The notes under the pieces are model-generated. The model was not told where the DNA came from. It was given only the letters and a program-made list of their open reading frames with translations, and ran no database searches. Below are positions 25,867 to 34,815 of a DNA stretch of 64,000 nt, one piece after another (the first letter of the stretch is position 1; every line of letters begins with the position of its first letter). Source of the DNA: Pseudideonella sakaiensis (GTDB lineage Bacteria; Pseudomonadota; Gammaproteobacteria; Burkholderiales; Burkholderiaceae_C); NCBI RefSeq assembly GCF_001293525.1, contig NZ_BBYR01000026.1, positions 1 through 64,000 of the forward strand, read 5' to 3'. Both the position numbers and the translations under genes were made by a program.

Positions 25867-26616
25867 TCAGGGCTCGAACTTGTAGCCGACGCCGTAGATC
25901 GAGCGGATCGGGTGCTGGCCCGGCGCGGCCGCTTCCAGCTTGCGCCGCAGGTTCTTCACGTGGCTGTCCACGGCGCGCTCGGTGACGGCGCGCGCGTCCT
26001 CGTGGACCAAGTCGAGCAGGCTGTCGCGCGAGAACACGCGCTGCGGCGCGCCGGCCAGCGTGCGCAGCAGCCGGAACTCGATCGGCGTCAGGTCCAGCGC
26101 GATCCCGTGGTAGCGCGCGGTCCAGGCCGCCTCGTCGATCTGCAGCGGGCCCGGCGCCGCGCCGTCGCCCTCGCCCTCGCTGCGCCGCGTGCGGCGCAGG
26201 ATCGCACGCACCCGCGCCATGATCTCGCGCGGGCTGAACGGGGTCTTGCAGATGTAGTCGTCGGCACCGCAGTCCAGGCCGGCCAGGCGGTCTGCCTCCT
26301 CGACGCGGGCCGTCAGCATCACGATCGGCACCTCGCTGACGGCGCGCAGCGCGCGGCACACCGACAGCCCGTCCAGCCCCGGCAGCATGATGTCCAGCAG
26401 CACCAGGTCGCAGGGCGACTGGCGCAGTGCCGGCAGCACCTCGCGGCCGTCGGCGATCCACTGCGGCGCATGCCCCTCGGCACGCAGGTAGTCGGAGATC
26501 AGCGAGGCCATCTTCGGCTCGTCCTCGACCACCAGGATGCGCGCCGCCGCGCCGGCCGCGCCGCTGGCGCCGGTGCCCAGGCCGGGCCCCGCTGCGTCCG
26601 CCACGGCCGGCCTCAT
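25867..26616 (-). CDS. baeR: OmpR-family response regulator (BaeR-like)
   Basis: A 249-residue regulator. A 25-residue Ala/Gly-rich leader precedes the receiver: acidic pair VVEDEP, phosphoacceptor D75 in LVLLDIMLPG, and the conserved lysine in DDYICKTPFSPREI. The C-terminal winged helix has LDLTPIEFRLLRTLAGAPQRVFSR, ERAVDSHVKNLRRKLE and a final IRSIYGVGYKFEP. The stretch RAVDSHVKNLRRK is typical of BaeR. It overlaps its kinase gene by ATGA and lies beside, and divergent from, an RND efflux operon, which it probably controls. Confidence 0.88.
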   Translation of the reverse strand: MRPAVADAAGPGLGTGASGAAGAAARILVVEDEPKMASLISDYLRAEGHAPQWIADGREVLPALRQSPCDLVLLDIMLPGLDGLSVCRALRAVSEVPIVMLTARVEEADRLAGLDCGADDYICKTPFSPREIMARVRAILRRTRRSEGEGDGAAPGPLQIDEAAWTARYHGIALDLTPIEFRLLRTLAGAPQRVFSRDSLLDLVHEDARAVTERAVDSHVKNLRRKLEAAAPGQHPIRSIYGVGYKFEP

Positions 26617-28034
26617 GCCGCGGCTCCTGCCGCCGGCAGCGCGGGCGCAGGCAGCGCCGGCAGCCGCACGCGCATCGACAGGCCGCCCAGCGGCGAGGGC
26701 CGCGCCTCGATCTGTCCGCCATGGGCCTGCACGATGCTGCGGCTGATCGCCAGGCCGAGGCCGGCGCCGCCGCCGGCGCGGCTGCGCGAGGCCTCGATCC
26801 GGTAGAAGCGCTCGAACAGCCGCTCGAGCTGGTCGCCGGGCACGCCGGGCGCGGAGTCGGCCACTTCGACCTCCACCTCCTCGGCGCTGCCCTCGCGGCG
26901 CAGCGCCGCCTGCACCTGCAGGCGGCCGCCGCGGTCGGTGTAGCGCAGCGCGTTGTCCATCAGGTTGTTGAACAGCTGCTGCAAGCGGCGCTCGTCGGCC
27001 AGCACCGGCAGCGGGGCGTCCGGCAGCGCGACGCTCAGCGCCAGGCCGGCCTCGGCCGCGCGGCTGCCGAAGGCGTCGACGGTCTGCTGCAGCAGGTCGC
27101 CCACGTCGACCGGGCCGCGGTGGTAGGCGAGGGCGCCGACGTCGGCCAGCGACAGGTCGTACAGGTCGTTGACGAGCTTGTTCATCGTCGCCACCTCGGC
27201 CTGCAGCGACTTCACCGAGGCCGGGCTGAGCGCGTGCACGCCGTCTTCCAGCGCCTCCAGCTCGCCGTGCAGGATCCCCAAGGGCGTGCGCAGCTCGTGC
27301 GAGACATCGGCGAGGAAGGCGCGGCGCATCTGCTCGTTGCGCTGCAGCGTGTCGGCCAGGGTGTTGAAGTCGGCGGCGAGGCGGCCGACGTCGTCGTCGG
27401 CGCCGACCGCCACCCGGCTGCCGTACTCGCCCGCGGCCAGCCGGTGCGTCGCGTCGGCGATCCGGCGCACCGGCTGCAGCAGCCGGCGCGCGAACCAGCC
27501 GGCGATCACCGCGGCCAGGCCGACGCAGACGGCGCCGATCGCCCAGCTCGACAGCAGCTGGCTGCGCTGGAAGCGCAGCTCGCCGGCGCCGCTGACGGTC
27601 TGGAACGGCGCCATCAGCAGCCAGCCGACGGTGCGGCCGTCGACCACGATCGGCCGGCGCACCGTGTCCTCGTGGGTCTGCTCGTAGCCGACGACGAACT
27701 GGCGCTCGGCGTCCAGCAGCGTGAAGCGCAGCAGCGCACCGGTCAGGTCGGAGACCTCGCGCCCGCCGCGTCGCGTGGTGTCGGCCGGGTCGGTGCCGCG
27801 CAGCGCATGGAACCAGGTGCGGCGGTCGGCCAGCGGCTGCCAGCTGCGGTCGCGCCGCCAGGCCTCGGCCAGCCGCGGCAGGGCCTCGTCCACGCGTACC
27901 ATCGCCTGTTCGTTCAGGTAACCGACGAAGCCGCGGCTGTAGCTCCAGTGGGCGGCCACGCCCATCGCCACGACGGCGAAGGCGGCGGTGGCCAGGACGG
28001 CGAGGAACAGGCGCGTCGTCAGGCCGATCTTCAT
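26613..28034 (-). CDS. baeS: Sensor histidine kinase (BaeS-like)
   Basis: A 473-residue membrane kinase. First membrane segment LFLAVLATAAFAVVAMGVAA, a periplasmic sensor of about 130 residues, a second segment (WAIGAVCVGLAAVIAGWFA), HAMP (RRLLQPVRRIADATHRLAAGEY), the H-box VSHELRTPLGILHGELEAL near residue 245, N-box FNNLMDNALRYTD and G-boxes GAGLGLAISRSIVQAHGG. The ATG at 28034 puts the first helix close to the N-terminus; a GTG at 28052 would add six residues. All catalytic boxes are intact. It pairs with the overlapping BaeR-like regulator. Confidence 0.88.
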   Translation of the reverse strand: MKIGLTTRLFLAVLATAAFAVVAMGVAAHWSYSRGFVGYLNEQAMVRVDEALPRLAEAWRRDRSWQPLADRRTWFHALRGTDPADTTRRGGREVSDLTGALLRFTLLDAERQFVVGYEQTHEDTVRRPIVVDGRTVGWLLMAPFQTVSGAGELRFQRSQLLSSWAIGAVCVGLAAVIAGWFARRLLQPVRRIADATHRLAAGEYGSRVAVGADDDVGRLAADFNTLADTLQRNEQMRRAFLADVSHELRTPLGILHGELEALEDGVHALSPASVKSLQAEVATMNKLVNDLYDLSLADVGALAYHRGPVDVGDLLQQTVDAFGSRAAEAGLALSVALPDAPLPVLADERRLQQLFNNLMDNALRYTDRGGRLQVQAALRREGSAEEVEVEVADSAPGVPGDQLERLFERFYRIEASRSRAGGGAGLGLAISRSIVQAHGGQIEARPSPLGGLSMRVRLPALPAPALPAAGAAA

Positions 28035-28141
28035 GAGGGACGGTGCCGGCACGCCGCGATGACACCGCGTTCGCGCCCGCGATGCAAGCGAGTCCCCGGA
28101 CGGCGTCGGTCTTCAAGATCTCTCCACATTCTTCACCCAGT

Positions 28142-29635
28142 ATGGTGCGCATGATTTCCCGACGATCCGCCCGCTGCGACCGCCGACCCGCCGCCCCCAC
28201 GCCCGTTCTGCCACCCGCCCTGCCGTCCGCCCTGCCTTCCGTTCTCGCGTCCGCTGGCTGGCCCGTGGCCGCGCGCGGGAACCCCGCCGGCCGGCCGCAG
28301 GCCCGCCGGCCCGCCGGGCCTGCGGCGGGGGCGCGGCCGGTGCTGGCGGCCGGGCTGGCGGCGGCGCTGCTGGCACTCGGCGCCTGCTCGGGCGAGGCCG
28401 GGCCCGGTGCCAAGCCGGCGGGCGGCGGGGCGGGCGGCGGCGCGGCTGGCGCGGCCGCGCCGAAGGAGGTCGGCATCGTCACGCTGAAGGCGCAGCCGCT
28501 GACGCTCGCGACCGAGCTGTCCGGGCGCACCAGCCCCTACCTGATCGCCGAGATCCGGCCGCAGGTCGGCGGCATCGTGCAGCGCCGCGTCTTCACCGAG
28601 GGCGCGACCGTGAAGGCCGGCGAGGTGCTGTACCAGCTCGACCCGGCCAGCTTCCAGGCGACCTTCAACAGTGCCCAGGCGGCGGTGCGCAAGGCCGAGG
28701 CGACGCTGGCATCGGCGCGCAGCACCGCGGCGCGCAATGCCGAGCTGGTGAAGATCGACGCGATCAGCCAGCAGGCCAACGAGGCCACGCAGGCCGCGCA
28801 GGCCCAGGCCGAGGCCGACCTGGGCATCGCGCGCGCCGCGCTGGAGACCGCGCGCATCAACCTGGCGTACACGCGCATCGTGGCCCCGATCCCGGGCCGC
28901 GTCGGTGTCTCGGCGGTCACGCCCGGGGCGCTGGTCACGGCCAACCAGACGGCCTCGCTGACCACGGTGCAGCAGCTCGACCCGATCTACGTCGACGTGA
29001 CCCAGTCCAGTGCCGAGGTGCTGCGCCTGAAGCGCGACCTGGCCAGCGGCCGGCTGCAGCGCGGCGCGCGCGGCGAGGCGCGGATGAAGCTCACGCTCGA
29101 GGACGGCAGCGCCTACCCGCACGAGGGGCGGCTGGCGGTGGCCGGCGTCGAGGTCGACGCCAGCACCGGCAACATCCGCCTGCGCGCGGTGGTGCCCAAC
29201 CCGGACGGCCTGCTGATGCCGGGCATGTACGTGCGCGGCCAGATCGAGGAGGGCGTGCGGCGCGACGCGCTGCTGGTGCCGCAGCAGGCCGTGACGCGCA
29301 ATGCCAACGGCGCGGCCACCGCGCTGGTCGTCGATGCCGAGGACAAGGTGGCGCGGCGCCCGGTGCAGGTCGACCGGGCGATCGGCAACCGCTGGCTGCT
29401 CGGCGGCGGGCTGGCCGCCGGCGACCGGGTGATCGTCGAGGGCGCGATCCGCGTCAAGGTCGGCGACAAGGTGCGGGCGGTGGAGGTTGCGGTGCGGGAC
29501 AGCGGGCCGGCGCGGCCCGCCGGCGCTCCCGGCGCTGCGGCCTCGGGCGCCAGCGTTGCAGGTGGCGGCTCGCCGATGCCGGCGCTGGCCGCACCCGCGC
29601 CGGCCGGCATGGCCGCGCGCCCCGGCACGCGCTGA
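28142..29635 (+). CDS. RND efflux periplasmic adaptor (membrane fusion) lipoprotein
   Basis: An adaptor of the AcrA/MexA family, 497 residues from this ATG. Lipobox LGAC puts the lipidated cysteine at residue 82, too far for a normal signal peptide. The true start may therefore be the in-frame GTG at 28265 (Cys 41), or the N-terminus is unusual. The mature part has the lipoyl half-motifs RPQVGGIVQRRVFTEGATVK and VAPIPGRVGVSAVTPG around a coiled-coil hairpin (AQAAVRKAEATLASARSTA), then beta-barrel and membrane-proximal domains. A Pro/Ala tail ends the protein. It joins the pump encoded 28 bases downstream to the outer-membrane channel. Confidence 0.88.
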   Translation: MVRMISRRSARCDRRPAAPTPVLPPALPSALPSVLASAGWPVAARGNPAGRPQARRPAGPAAGARPVLAAGLAAALLALGACSGEAGPGAKPAGGGAGGGAAGAAAPKEVGIVTLKAQPLTLATELSGRTSPYLIAEIRPQVGGIVQRRVFTEGATVKAGEVLYQLDPASFQATFNSAQAAVRKAEATLASARSTAARNAELVKIDAISQQANEATQAAQAQAEADLGIARAALETARINLAYTRIVAPIPGRVGVSAVTPGALVTANQTASLTTVQQLDPIYVDVTQSSAEVLRLKRDLASGRLQRGARGEARMKLTLEDGSAYPHEGRLAVAGVEVDASTGNIRLRAVVPNPDGLLMPGMYVRGQIEEGVRRDALLVPQQAVTRNANGAATALVVDAEDKVARRPVQVDRAIGNRWLLGGGLAAGDRVIVEGAIRVKVGDKVRAVEVAVRDSGPARPAGAPGAAASGASVAGGGSPMPALAAPAPAGMAARPGTR

Positions 29636-29663
29636 ACGCCGCCCCGGATCCGAGGACCCCGAC

Positions 29664-32600
29664 ATGGCCCGCTTCTTCATCGACCGCCCGATCTTCGCGT
29701 GGGTGCTGGCGATCATGACCATGCTCGCCGGCGTGTTCGCGCTGCGCGCGCTGCCGCTCGAGCAGTACCCCGACATCGCGCCGCCGCGCATCTCCATCGA
29801 CGCCAGCTACACCGGCGCCTCGGCCAAGACGGTCGAGGACTCGGTCACGCAGGTGATCGAGCAGCAGCTCAAGGGGCTGGACAACCTCACGTACATGCAG
29901 TCGACGAGCGGCTCCGACGGCAGCTCGCGCACCACGCTGACCTTCAACGCCGGCACCGACCCCGACGTCGCGCAGATGCAGGTGCAGAACAAGCTGCAGC
30001 AGGCGATGTCGCGGCTGCCGCAGTCGGTGCAGAGCCAGGGCGTGACGGTGACCAAGGCCGGCAACGACTGGCTGATCATCATCAACTTCGTCTCGGCCGA
30101 CGGCAGCATGTCGAACGTCGACATCGGCGACTACCTGACCAGCAACGTGCTGGACGTGGTCAGCCGGGTCGACGGTGTCGGCGAGGCGCGGGTGCTCGGC
30201 ACCGGCTATGCGATGCGGATCTGGATGGACCCGCAGAAGCTCGAGAAGTACGCGCTGATGCCGTCGGACGTCGCCACCGCGGTGAATGCCCAGAACGCGC
30301 AGGTGTCGGCCGGGCAGCTCGGCGCGCTGCCGGCGGTCGAGAACCAGCAGCTCAACGCCACCATCACCGCGCGCAGCAAGCTGCAGACGGTGGAGCAGTT
30401 CGAGAACGTGGTGCTGAAGTCCGCGGCCGACGGCGCGATCGTGCGCATCAGGGACGTCGCCCGCGTCGAGATGGCCGGCGAGAACCCCTCGCGCCGCTCC
30501 CGCATGAACGGCCAGCCGGCCGCCGGCCTCGGCATCCTGCTGGCGGCCGACGCGAACGCGCTGAAGGTGGCCGAGGCCGTCAAGGCCAAGGTGGCCGAGA
30601 TGCAGCCCTTCTTCCCGCCGGGGCTGACGCCGATCGTCAACTACGACACCACCCCGTTCGTGAAGGCCTCGATCGAGGAGGTCGTGAAGGCGCTGTTCGA
30701 GGCGATGCTGCTGGTGGTGCTGGTCATCTACCTGTTCCTGCAGAACTTCCGCGCCACGCTGATCCCTGCGATCGCGGTGCCGGTGGTGCTGCTGGGCACC
30801 TTCGCGGTGCTGCAGGCCTTCGGCTACTCGATCAACACGCTGACGATGTTCGGCCTGGTGCTGGCGATCGGCCTGCTGGTGGACGACGCGATCGTCGTGG
30901 TCGAGAACGTCGAGCGGGTGATGCGCGAGCAGCGGCTGTCCGCGGTCGACGCGACGCGCAAGTCGATGGCCGAGATCACGCCGGCGCTGGTCGGCATCGC
31001 GCTGGTGCTGTCGGCCGTGTTCATCCCGATGGCCTTCTTCGGCGGCTCCACCGGCGTGATCTACCGCCAGTTCTCGATCACGGTGGTGTCCTCGATGGTG
31101 CTGTCGGTGCTGGTGGCGCTGATCCTGACGCCGGCACTGTGCGCCACGCTGCTGAAGCCCCACGACCATGCCGGCGACGCCGGTGCCGCGCCGCGGCGCG
31201 GCCCGCTGGGCTGGCTCGACCGCCTGTTCGGCCGCTTCAACCACGGCTTCGAGCGCAGCGCCGACGCCTACCAGCGCGGCATCGCCGGCATCCTGAAGCG
31301 GCCGAAGCGCGTCTTCGTGCTCTACCTGGGCATCGCCGCGGCCATGGCGGTGATCTTCCTGCGCCTGCCCACCTCCTTCCTGCCCGACGAGGACCAGGGC
31401 CTGCTGTTCGCGCAGATCAAGCTGCCGCCCGGCGCCACCGCCGGGCGCTCGCAGGAGGTGCTGCGCCAGGTCGAGGCCTATTTCGCGAAGCACCCGGACG
31501 TGCTGACGCTGGGCTCCGTCAGCGGCTTCGACGGTGACCAGGGGTCGGCCCGCGCCTTCCTGCGGCTGCGCGACTGGAGCGAGCGCACCCGGCCGGAGCA
31601 GCGCGCCGCAGCCATCGCGCGCCAGGCGACGCGCGACCTGGCGGCGATCCGCGACGCGCAGATCTTCGTCGTGATGCCGCCGGCGGTGCGCGGGCTGGGC
31701 TCGAACGCCGGCTTCAACTTCTTCCTGAAGGACATCGGCGGCGTCGGCCATGAGGCCCTGATGGAGGCGCGCCGGACTTTCATCGAGAAGGCGGCGGAGC
31801 GACCCGAGCTGTCGCGGGCGCGCTCCAACGGCCTGTCCGACACGCCGGAGTTCCAGGTCGACATCGACGATCGCAAGGCCGGCGCCTATGGCCTGACGAC
31901 GGCGAACATCAACGCGACGCTGTCCAGCGCGATGGGCGGCAGCTACATCAACGACTTCCTGCACAACGGCCGCGTCAAGCGCGTCTACATGCAGGGCGAT
32001 GCGCCCTTCCGCATGCTGCCGGGCGACATCGAGCGCTGGAGCGTGCGCAACGCGGCCGGCGAGATGGTGCGCTTCGGCAACTTCTCGAGCAGCCGCTGGG
32101 GCTTCGGTTCGCCGCAGCTGTCGCGCTACAACGGCAGCCCGGCCGACGAGATGGTCGGCGATGCCGCGCCGGGCGTCAGCTCGGGCACCGCGATGGCCGT
32201 GGTCGACGAGATCATGAAGACCATGCCGCCGGGCATCTCGCACGAGTGGACCGGCGCCTCCTTCCAGGAGCGGCTGTCGGGCTCGCAGGCGCCGCTGCTG
32301 TACGCGGTCTCGATCCTGTTCGTCTTCCTCTGCCTGGCCGCGCTCTACGAGAGCTGGTCCGTGCCTTTCTCGGTCATCCTGGTGGTGCCGATGGGCATCC
32401 TGGGGGCGGTGCTCTTCACCTGGCTGCGCGGCATGAACAATGACGTCTACTTCCAGGTCGGCCTGCTGACCACCGTCGGCCTGTCGTGCAAGAACGCGAT
32501 CCTGATCGTCGAGTTCGCGAAGCAGCTGCAGGAGCAGGGCAAGGCCCTGGTCGAGGCGACGCTGATCGCGGTACGCCAGCGGCTGCGCCCGATCCTGATG

Positions 32601-32840
32601 ACCTCGCTCGCCTTCGGTCTCGGCGTGCTGCCGCTGGTGCTCGGCAGCGGTGCCGGCGCCGGTGGCCGCCAGGCGATCGGCACCGCGGTGTTCGGCGGCA
32701 TGCTGGCCGGCACCTTCCTCGGGCTGTTCTTCGTCCCGCTGTTCTTCGTGAGCATCCGCAGCCTGTTCGCGCGACGGCGCTCGTCCGGGCGCCCCGCGGC
32801 CGGGGAGCCGGCGACCGCGCTCGAAGGGGGGCAGGCATGA
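29664..32840 (+). CDS. RND multidrug efflux pump, HAE1 family (AcrB/MexB-like)
   Basis: A 1058-residue inner-membrane proton antiporter, the usual family length. It starts MARFFIDRPIFAWVLAIMTM. Porter-domain landmarks include LPLEQYPDIAPPRISIDASY and MQSTSGSDGSS. The proton-relay aspartates are in TM4 (LAIGLLVDDAIVVVENVERV), and the lysine equivalent is in TM10 (VGLSCKNAILIVEFAKQL). Twelve membrane segments and two large periplasmic loops are evident. It exports drugs or other amphiphiles; the actual substrates cannot be told. It forms one operon with adaptor and channel. Confidence 0.95.
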   Translation: MARFFIDRPIFAWVLAIMTMLAGVFALRALPLEQYPDIAPPRISIDASYTGASAKTVEDSVTQVIEQQLKGLDNLTYMQSTSGSDGSSRTTLTFNAGTDPDVAQMQVQNKLQQAMSRLPQSVQSQGVTVTKAGNDWLIIINFVSADGSMSNVDIGDYLTSNVLDVVSRVDGVGEARVLGTGYAMRIWMDPQKLEKYALMPSDVATAVNAQNAQVSAGQLGALPAVENQQLNATITARSKLQTVEQFENVVLKSAADGAIVRIRDVARVEMAGENPSRRSRMNGQPAAGLGILLAADANALKVAEAVKAKVAEMQPFFPPGLTPIVNYDTTPFVKASIEEVVKALFEAMLLVVLVIYLFLQNFRATLIPAIAVPVVLLGTFAVLQAFGYSINTLTMFGLVLAIGLLVDDAIVVVENVERVMREQRLSAVDATRKSMAEITPALVGIALVLSAVFIPMAFFGGSTGVIYRQFSITVVSSMVLSVLVALILTPALCATLLKPHDHAGDAGAAPRRGPLGWLDRLFGRFNHGFERSADAYQRGIAGILKRPKRVFVLYLGIAAAMAVIFLRLPTSFLPDEDQGLLFAQIKLPPGATAGRSQEVLRQVEAYFAKHPDVLTLGSVSGFDGDQGSARAFLRLRDWSERTRPEQRAAAIARQATRDLAAIRDAQIFVVMPPAVRGLGSNAGFNFFLKDIGGVGHEALMEARRTFIEKAAERPELSRARSNGLSDTPEFQVDIDDRKAGAYGLTTANINATLSSAMGGSYINDFLHNGRVKRVYMQGDAPFRMLPGDIERWSVRNAAGEMVRFGNFSSSRWGFGSPQLSRYNGSPADEMVGDAAPGVSSGTAMAVVDEIMKTMPPGISHEWTGASFQERLSGSQAPLLYAVSILFVFLCLAALYESWSVPFSVILVVPMGILGAVLFTWLRGMNNDVYFQVGLLTTVGLSCKNAILIVEFAKQLQEQGKALVEATLIAVRQRLRPILMTSLAFGLGVLPLVLGSGAGAGGRQAIGTAVFGGMLAGTFLGLFFVPLFFVSIRSLFARRRSSGRPAAGEPATALEGGQA

Positions 32841-34321
32841 GCCGGCGCACGGACGGATCGCCGCAGCGTGGCGCAGACCGCAGCCGCCGCAGCCGCGTCC
32901 TCCCGGGCGGACACCGCGCGGGGCTGGTGCTCGCGCTGCTGGTGCTGGCGGGTTGCACCAACCTGGCGCCGCGACACGAGCGACCGGCGTCGCCGTTGCC
33001 GGCAGGCTGGGGCGACGGCACGGCCGGCGAGCTCGCGGCCGCCGGCGTGCCGGCGCTGCACTGGCGCAACTTCGTCGCCGACGCGCGGCTGCGCCGGGTG
33101 ATCGAGCGCACGCTGCAGTCCAACCGCGACCTGCGCATCGCCGCGCTGAACATCGAGCGCGCCCGGGCGCTGTACGGTATCCAGCAGGCGGCCGAGCAGC
33201 CGGCGATCGGCGCTGCGGGCAGCGCGCTGCGCCAGCGCATCGGGGCCGACACCTCGAGCAGCGGGCAGGCGCGCAGCACGACCACGCTGAGCGCGCAGCT
33301 CGCGCTCGCCAGTTACGAGATCGACTTCTTCGGCCGCGTGCGCAACCTGAGCGAGGCGGCGCTGCAGAGCTTCCTGGCCACCGAATCGAGCCGCCGTGCG
33401 ACCCAGATCGCGCTCGTGGCCGACACCGCGAACGCCTGGCTCGCGCTGGCCGCGGACACCCAGCGCCTGGAGCTCGCGCGCCAGACGCTGAAGGCGCGCG
33501 AGGACGCCTATGCGCTGACGCGCCGGGCCTACGAGCTGGGTGGCCAGTCGGGCCTCACGCTGCTGCAGTCGCAGACCGCGGTCGACACGGCCCGCGCCGA
33601 TGTCGGTGCCTTCGAGGCCCAGCGGCGGCTCAGCCGCAACGCGCTGGAACTGCTGGCGGGCGGGCCGCTGCCGCCCGATGCGCTGCCCGATGGCGGGGAG
33701 ACCGTCGCCACGGCGCTGATCGAGGTGCCGGCCGGCCTGCCGTCCGAGGTGCTGGCCCAGCGGCCGGACGTGATCGCCGCGGAGCACCAGCTGCGCGGCG
33801 CCCAGGCCAGCATCGGTGCGGCACGGGCGGCCTTCTTTCCGCGCATCAGCCTCACCGCGGCCGCCGGGCTGGCCAGCACCAGCCTCAGCGGGCTGTTCGA
33901 CGGTGGCGCGGCGGGCTGGAGCTTCGCGCCGTCGATCTCGCTGCCGATCTTCGACGGCGGCAGTGCGCGCGCCAACCTGCGTGCCGCCGAGGTGCAGCGC
34001 GACATCCAGATCGCGGGCTACGAGAAGACGCTGCAGACGGCCTTCCGCGAGGTGGCCGATGCGCTGGCCCAGCGCAGCACGCTGGGCGAGCGGCTCGCGG
34101 CGCAGCAGTCGCTCGTCGAGGCCAGCCGGCGCAGCCTGGCGCTGTCGCAGGCACGCTTCCGCAGCGGCGCCGACAGCTACCTGGAGGTGCTGGACGCGCA
34201 GCGCTCGCTCTACGCGGCGCAGCAGGCGCTGATCTCGCTGCGCCAGCTCGAGCAGGTGAATCGCCTGGTGCTCTACAAGGCGCTCGGCGGTGGCTGGCAG
34301 CCCGCCGACCGCGAGGGCTGA
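32837..34321 (+). CDS. Outer-membrane efflux channel lipoprotein (NodT/OprM family)
   Basis: A 494-residue TolC-type channel subunit. An Arg-rich N-terminus and hydrophobic segment end in the lipobox VLAGC, followed by TNLAPRHERP. Two outer-membrane-efflux repeats contain the family helices, for example LRIAALNIERARALYGIQQA, YEIDFFGRVRNLSEAAL, LAQRPDVIAAEHQLRGAQASIGAARAAFFP and SLALSQARFRSGADSYLEVLDAQRSLY. It starts 4 bases inside the pump gene (ATGA), so the three efflux proteins are translationally coupled. Confidence 0.93.
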   Translation: MSRRTDGSPQRGADRSRRSRVLPGGHRAGLVLALLVLAGCTNLAPRHERPASPLPAGWGDGTAGELAAAGVPALHWRNFVADARLRRVIERTLQSNRDLRIAALNIERARALYGIQQAAEQPAIGAAGSALRQRIGADTSSSGQARSTTTLSAQLALASYEIDFFGRVRNLSEAALQSFLATESSRRATQIALVADTANAWLALAADTQRLELARQTLKAREDAYALTRRAYELGGQSGLTLLQSQTAVDTARADVGAFEAQRRLSRNALELLAGGPLPPDALPDGGETVATALIEVPAGLPSEVLAQRPDVIAAEHQLRGAQASIGAARAAFFPRISLTAAAGLASTSLSGLFDGGAAGWSFAPSISLPIFDGGSARANLRAAEVQRDIQIAGYEKTLQTAFREVADALAQRSTLGERLAAQQSLVEASRRSLALSQARFRSGADSYLEVLDAQRSLYAAQQALISLRQLEQVNRLVLYKALGGGWQPADREG

Positions 34322-34410
34322 GGCGGGCCCCGGCGGGGCGCCGCGGGCATGACCGACAATCCCGGTCCCGCCGCCGTGCGGGATCCGTGTACGACTCAAC
34401 GAAGCATCGA

Positions 34411-34776
34411 ATGAACAAAGCAGAACTGGTCGAGGCCCTGGCCGCGCAACACGCCCTGTCGAAGGCCGAATCGGGCCGCATCGTGCAGACCCTCCTCGAC
34501 ACCATCGTGACCACCGTGCGCAAGGGCGGCTCGGTCGTGCTGCCGGGTTTCGGCTCGTTCAAGCTGCACGCGCGCGCCGCGCGCAACGGCGTGAACCCCG
34601 CCACCGGCGCGAAGATCAAGATCGCCGCGGCCAAGCTGCCGAAGTTCACGCCGGGCACCGCGTTCAAGGCCGCGGTGGATCCGAAGGCCGCTGCCCGCAA
34701 GGCGGCCGCGCGCGGCGCCGCGCCCGCCAAGAAGGCCGGCAAGCCGGCCGCGAAGGCCGCCCGCAAGAAGGCCTGA
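34411..34776 (+). CDS. HU-type nucleoid protein with basic C-terminal tail
   Basis: A 121-residue histone-like protein. Residues 1-90 are a standard HU/IHF fold: MNKAELVEALAAQHALSKAE, GGSVVLPGFGSFKLHARAAR, and the arm NGVNPATGAKIKIAAAKLPK followed by FTPGTAFK. Residues 91-121 add a Lys/Ala/Pro-rich tail (KAAARGAAPAKKAGKPAAKA...), which resembles the histone H1-like tails seen in some beta-proteobacterial and actinobacterial HU proteins. It should bend or bundle DNA. Monocistronic, with no ribosome binding site that stands out. Confidence 0.9.
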   Translation: MNKAELVEALAAQHALSKAESGRIVQTLLDTIVTTVRKGGSVVLPGFGSFKLHARAARNGVNPATGAKIKIAAAKLPKFTPGTAFKAAVDPKAAARKAAARGAAPAKKAGKPAAKAARKKA

Positions 34777-34815
34777 GATCGCGACAGGGGGCCCGGCGCT
34801 CGGCGCCAGGGCGCC

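Noticed and set aside
29454-32243. Open frame of more than 900 codons opposite the RND pump gene
   Set aside because: Composition is His/Asp/Arg-rich without motifs; the pump on the plus strand has full family length and conserved residues. It is a by-product of high GC at third positions.
34777-34815. Bidirectional terminator between the HU gene and rarD
   Set aside because: GGCGC-rich repeats can pair, but no T-run follows and such repeats arise by chance in this GC-rich DNA.
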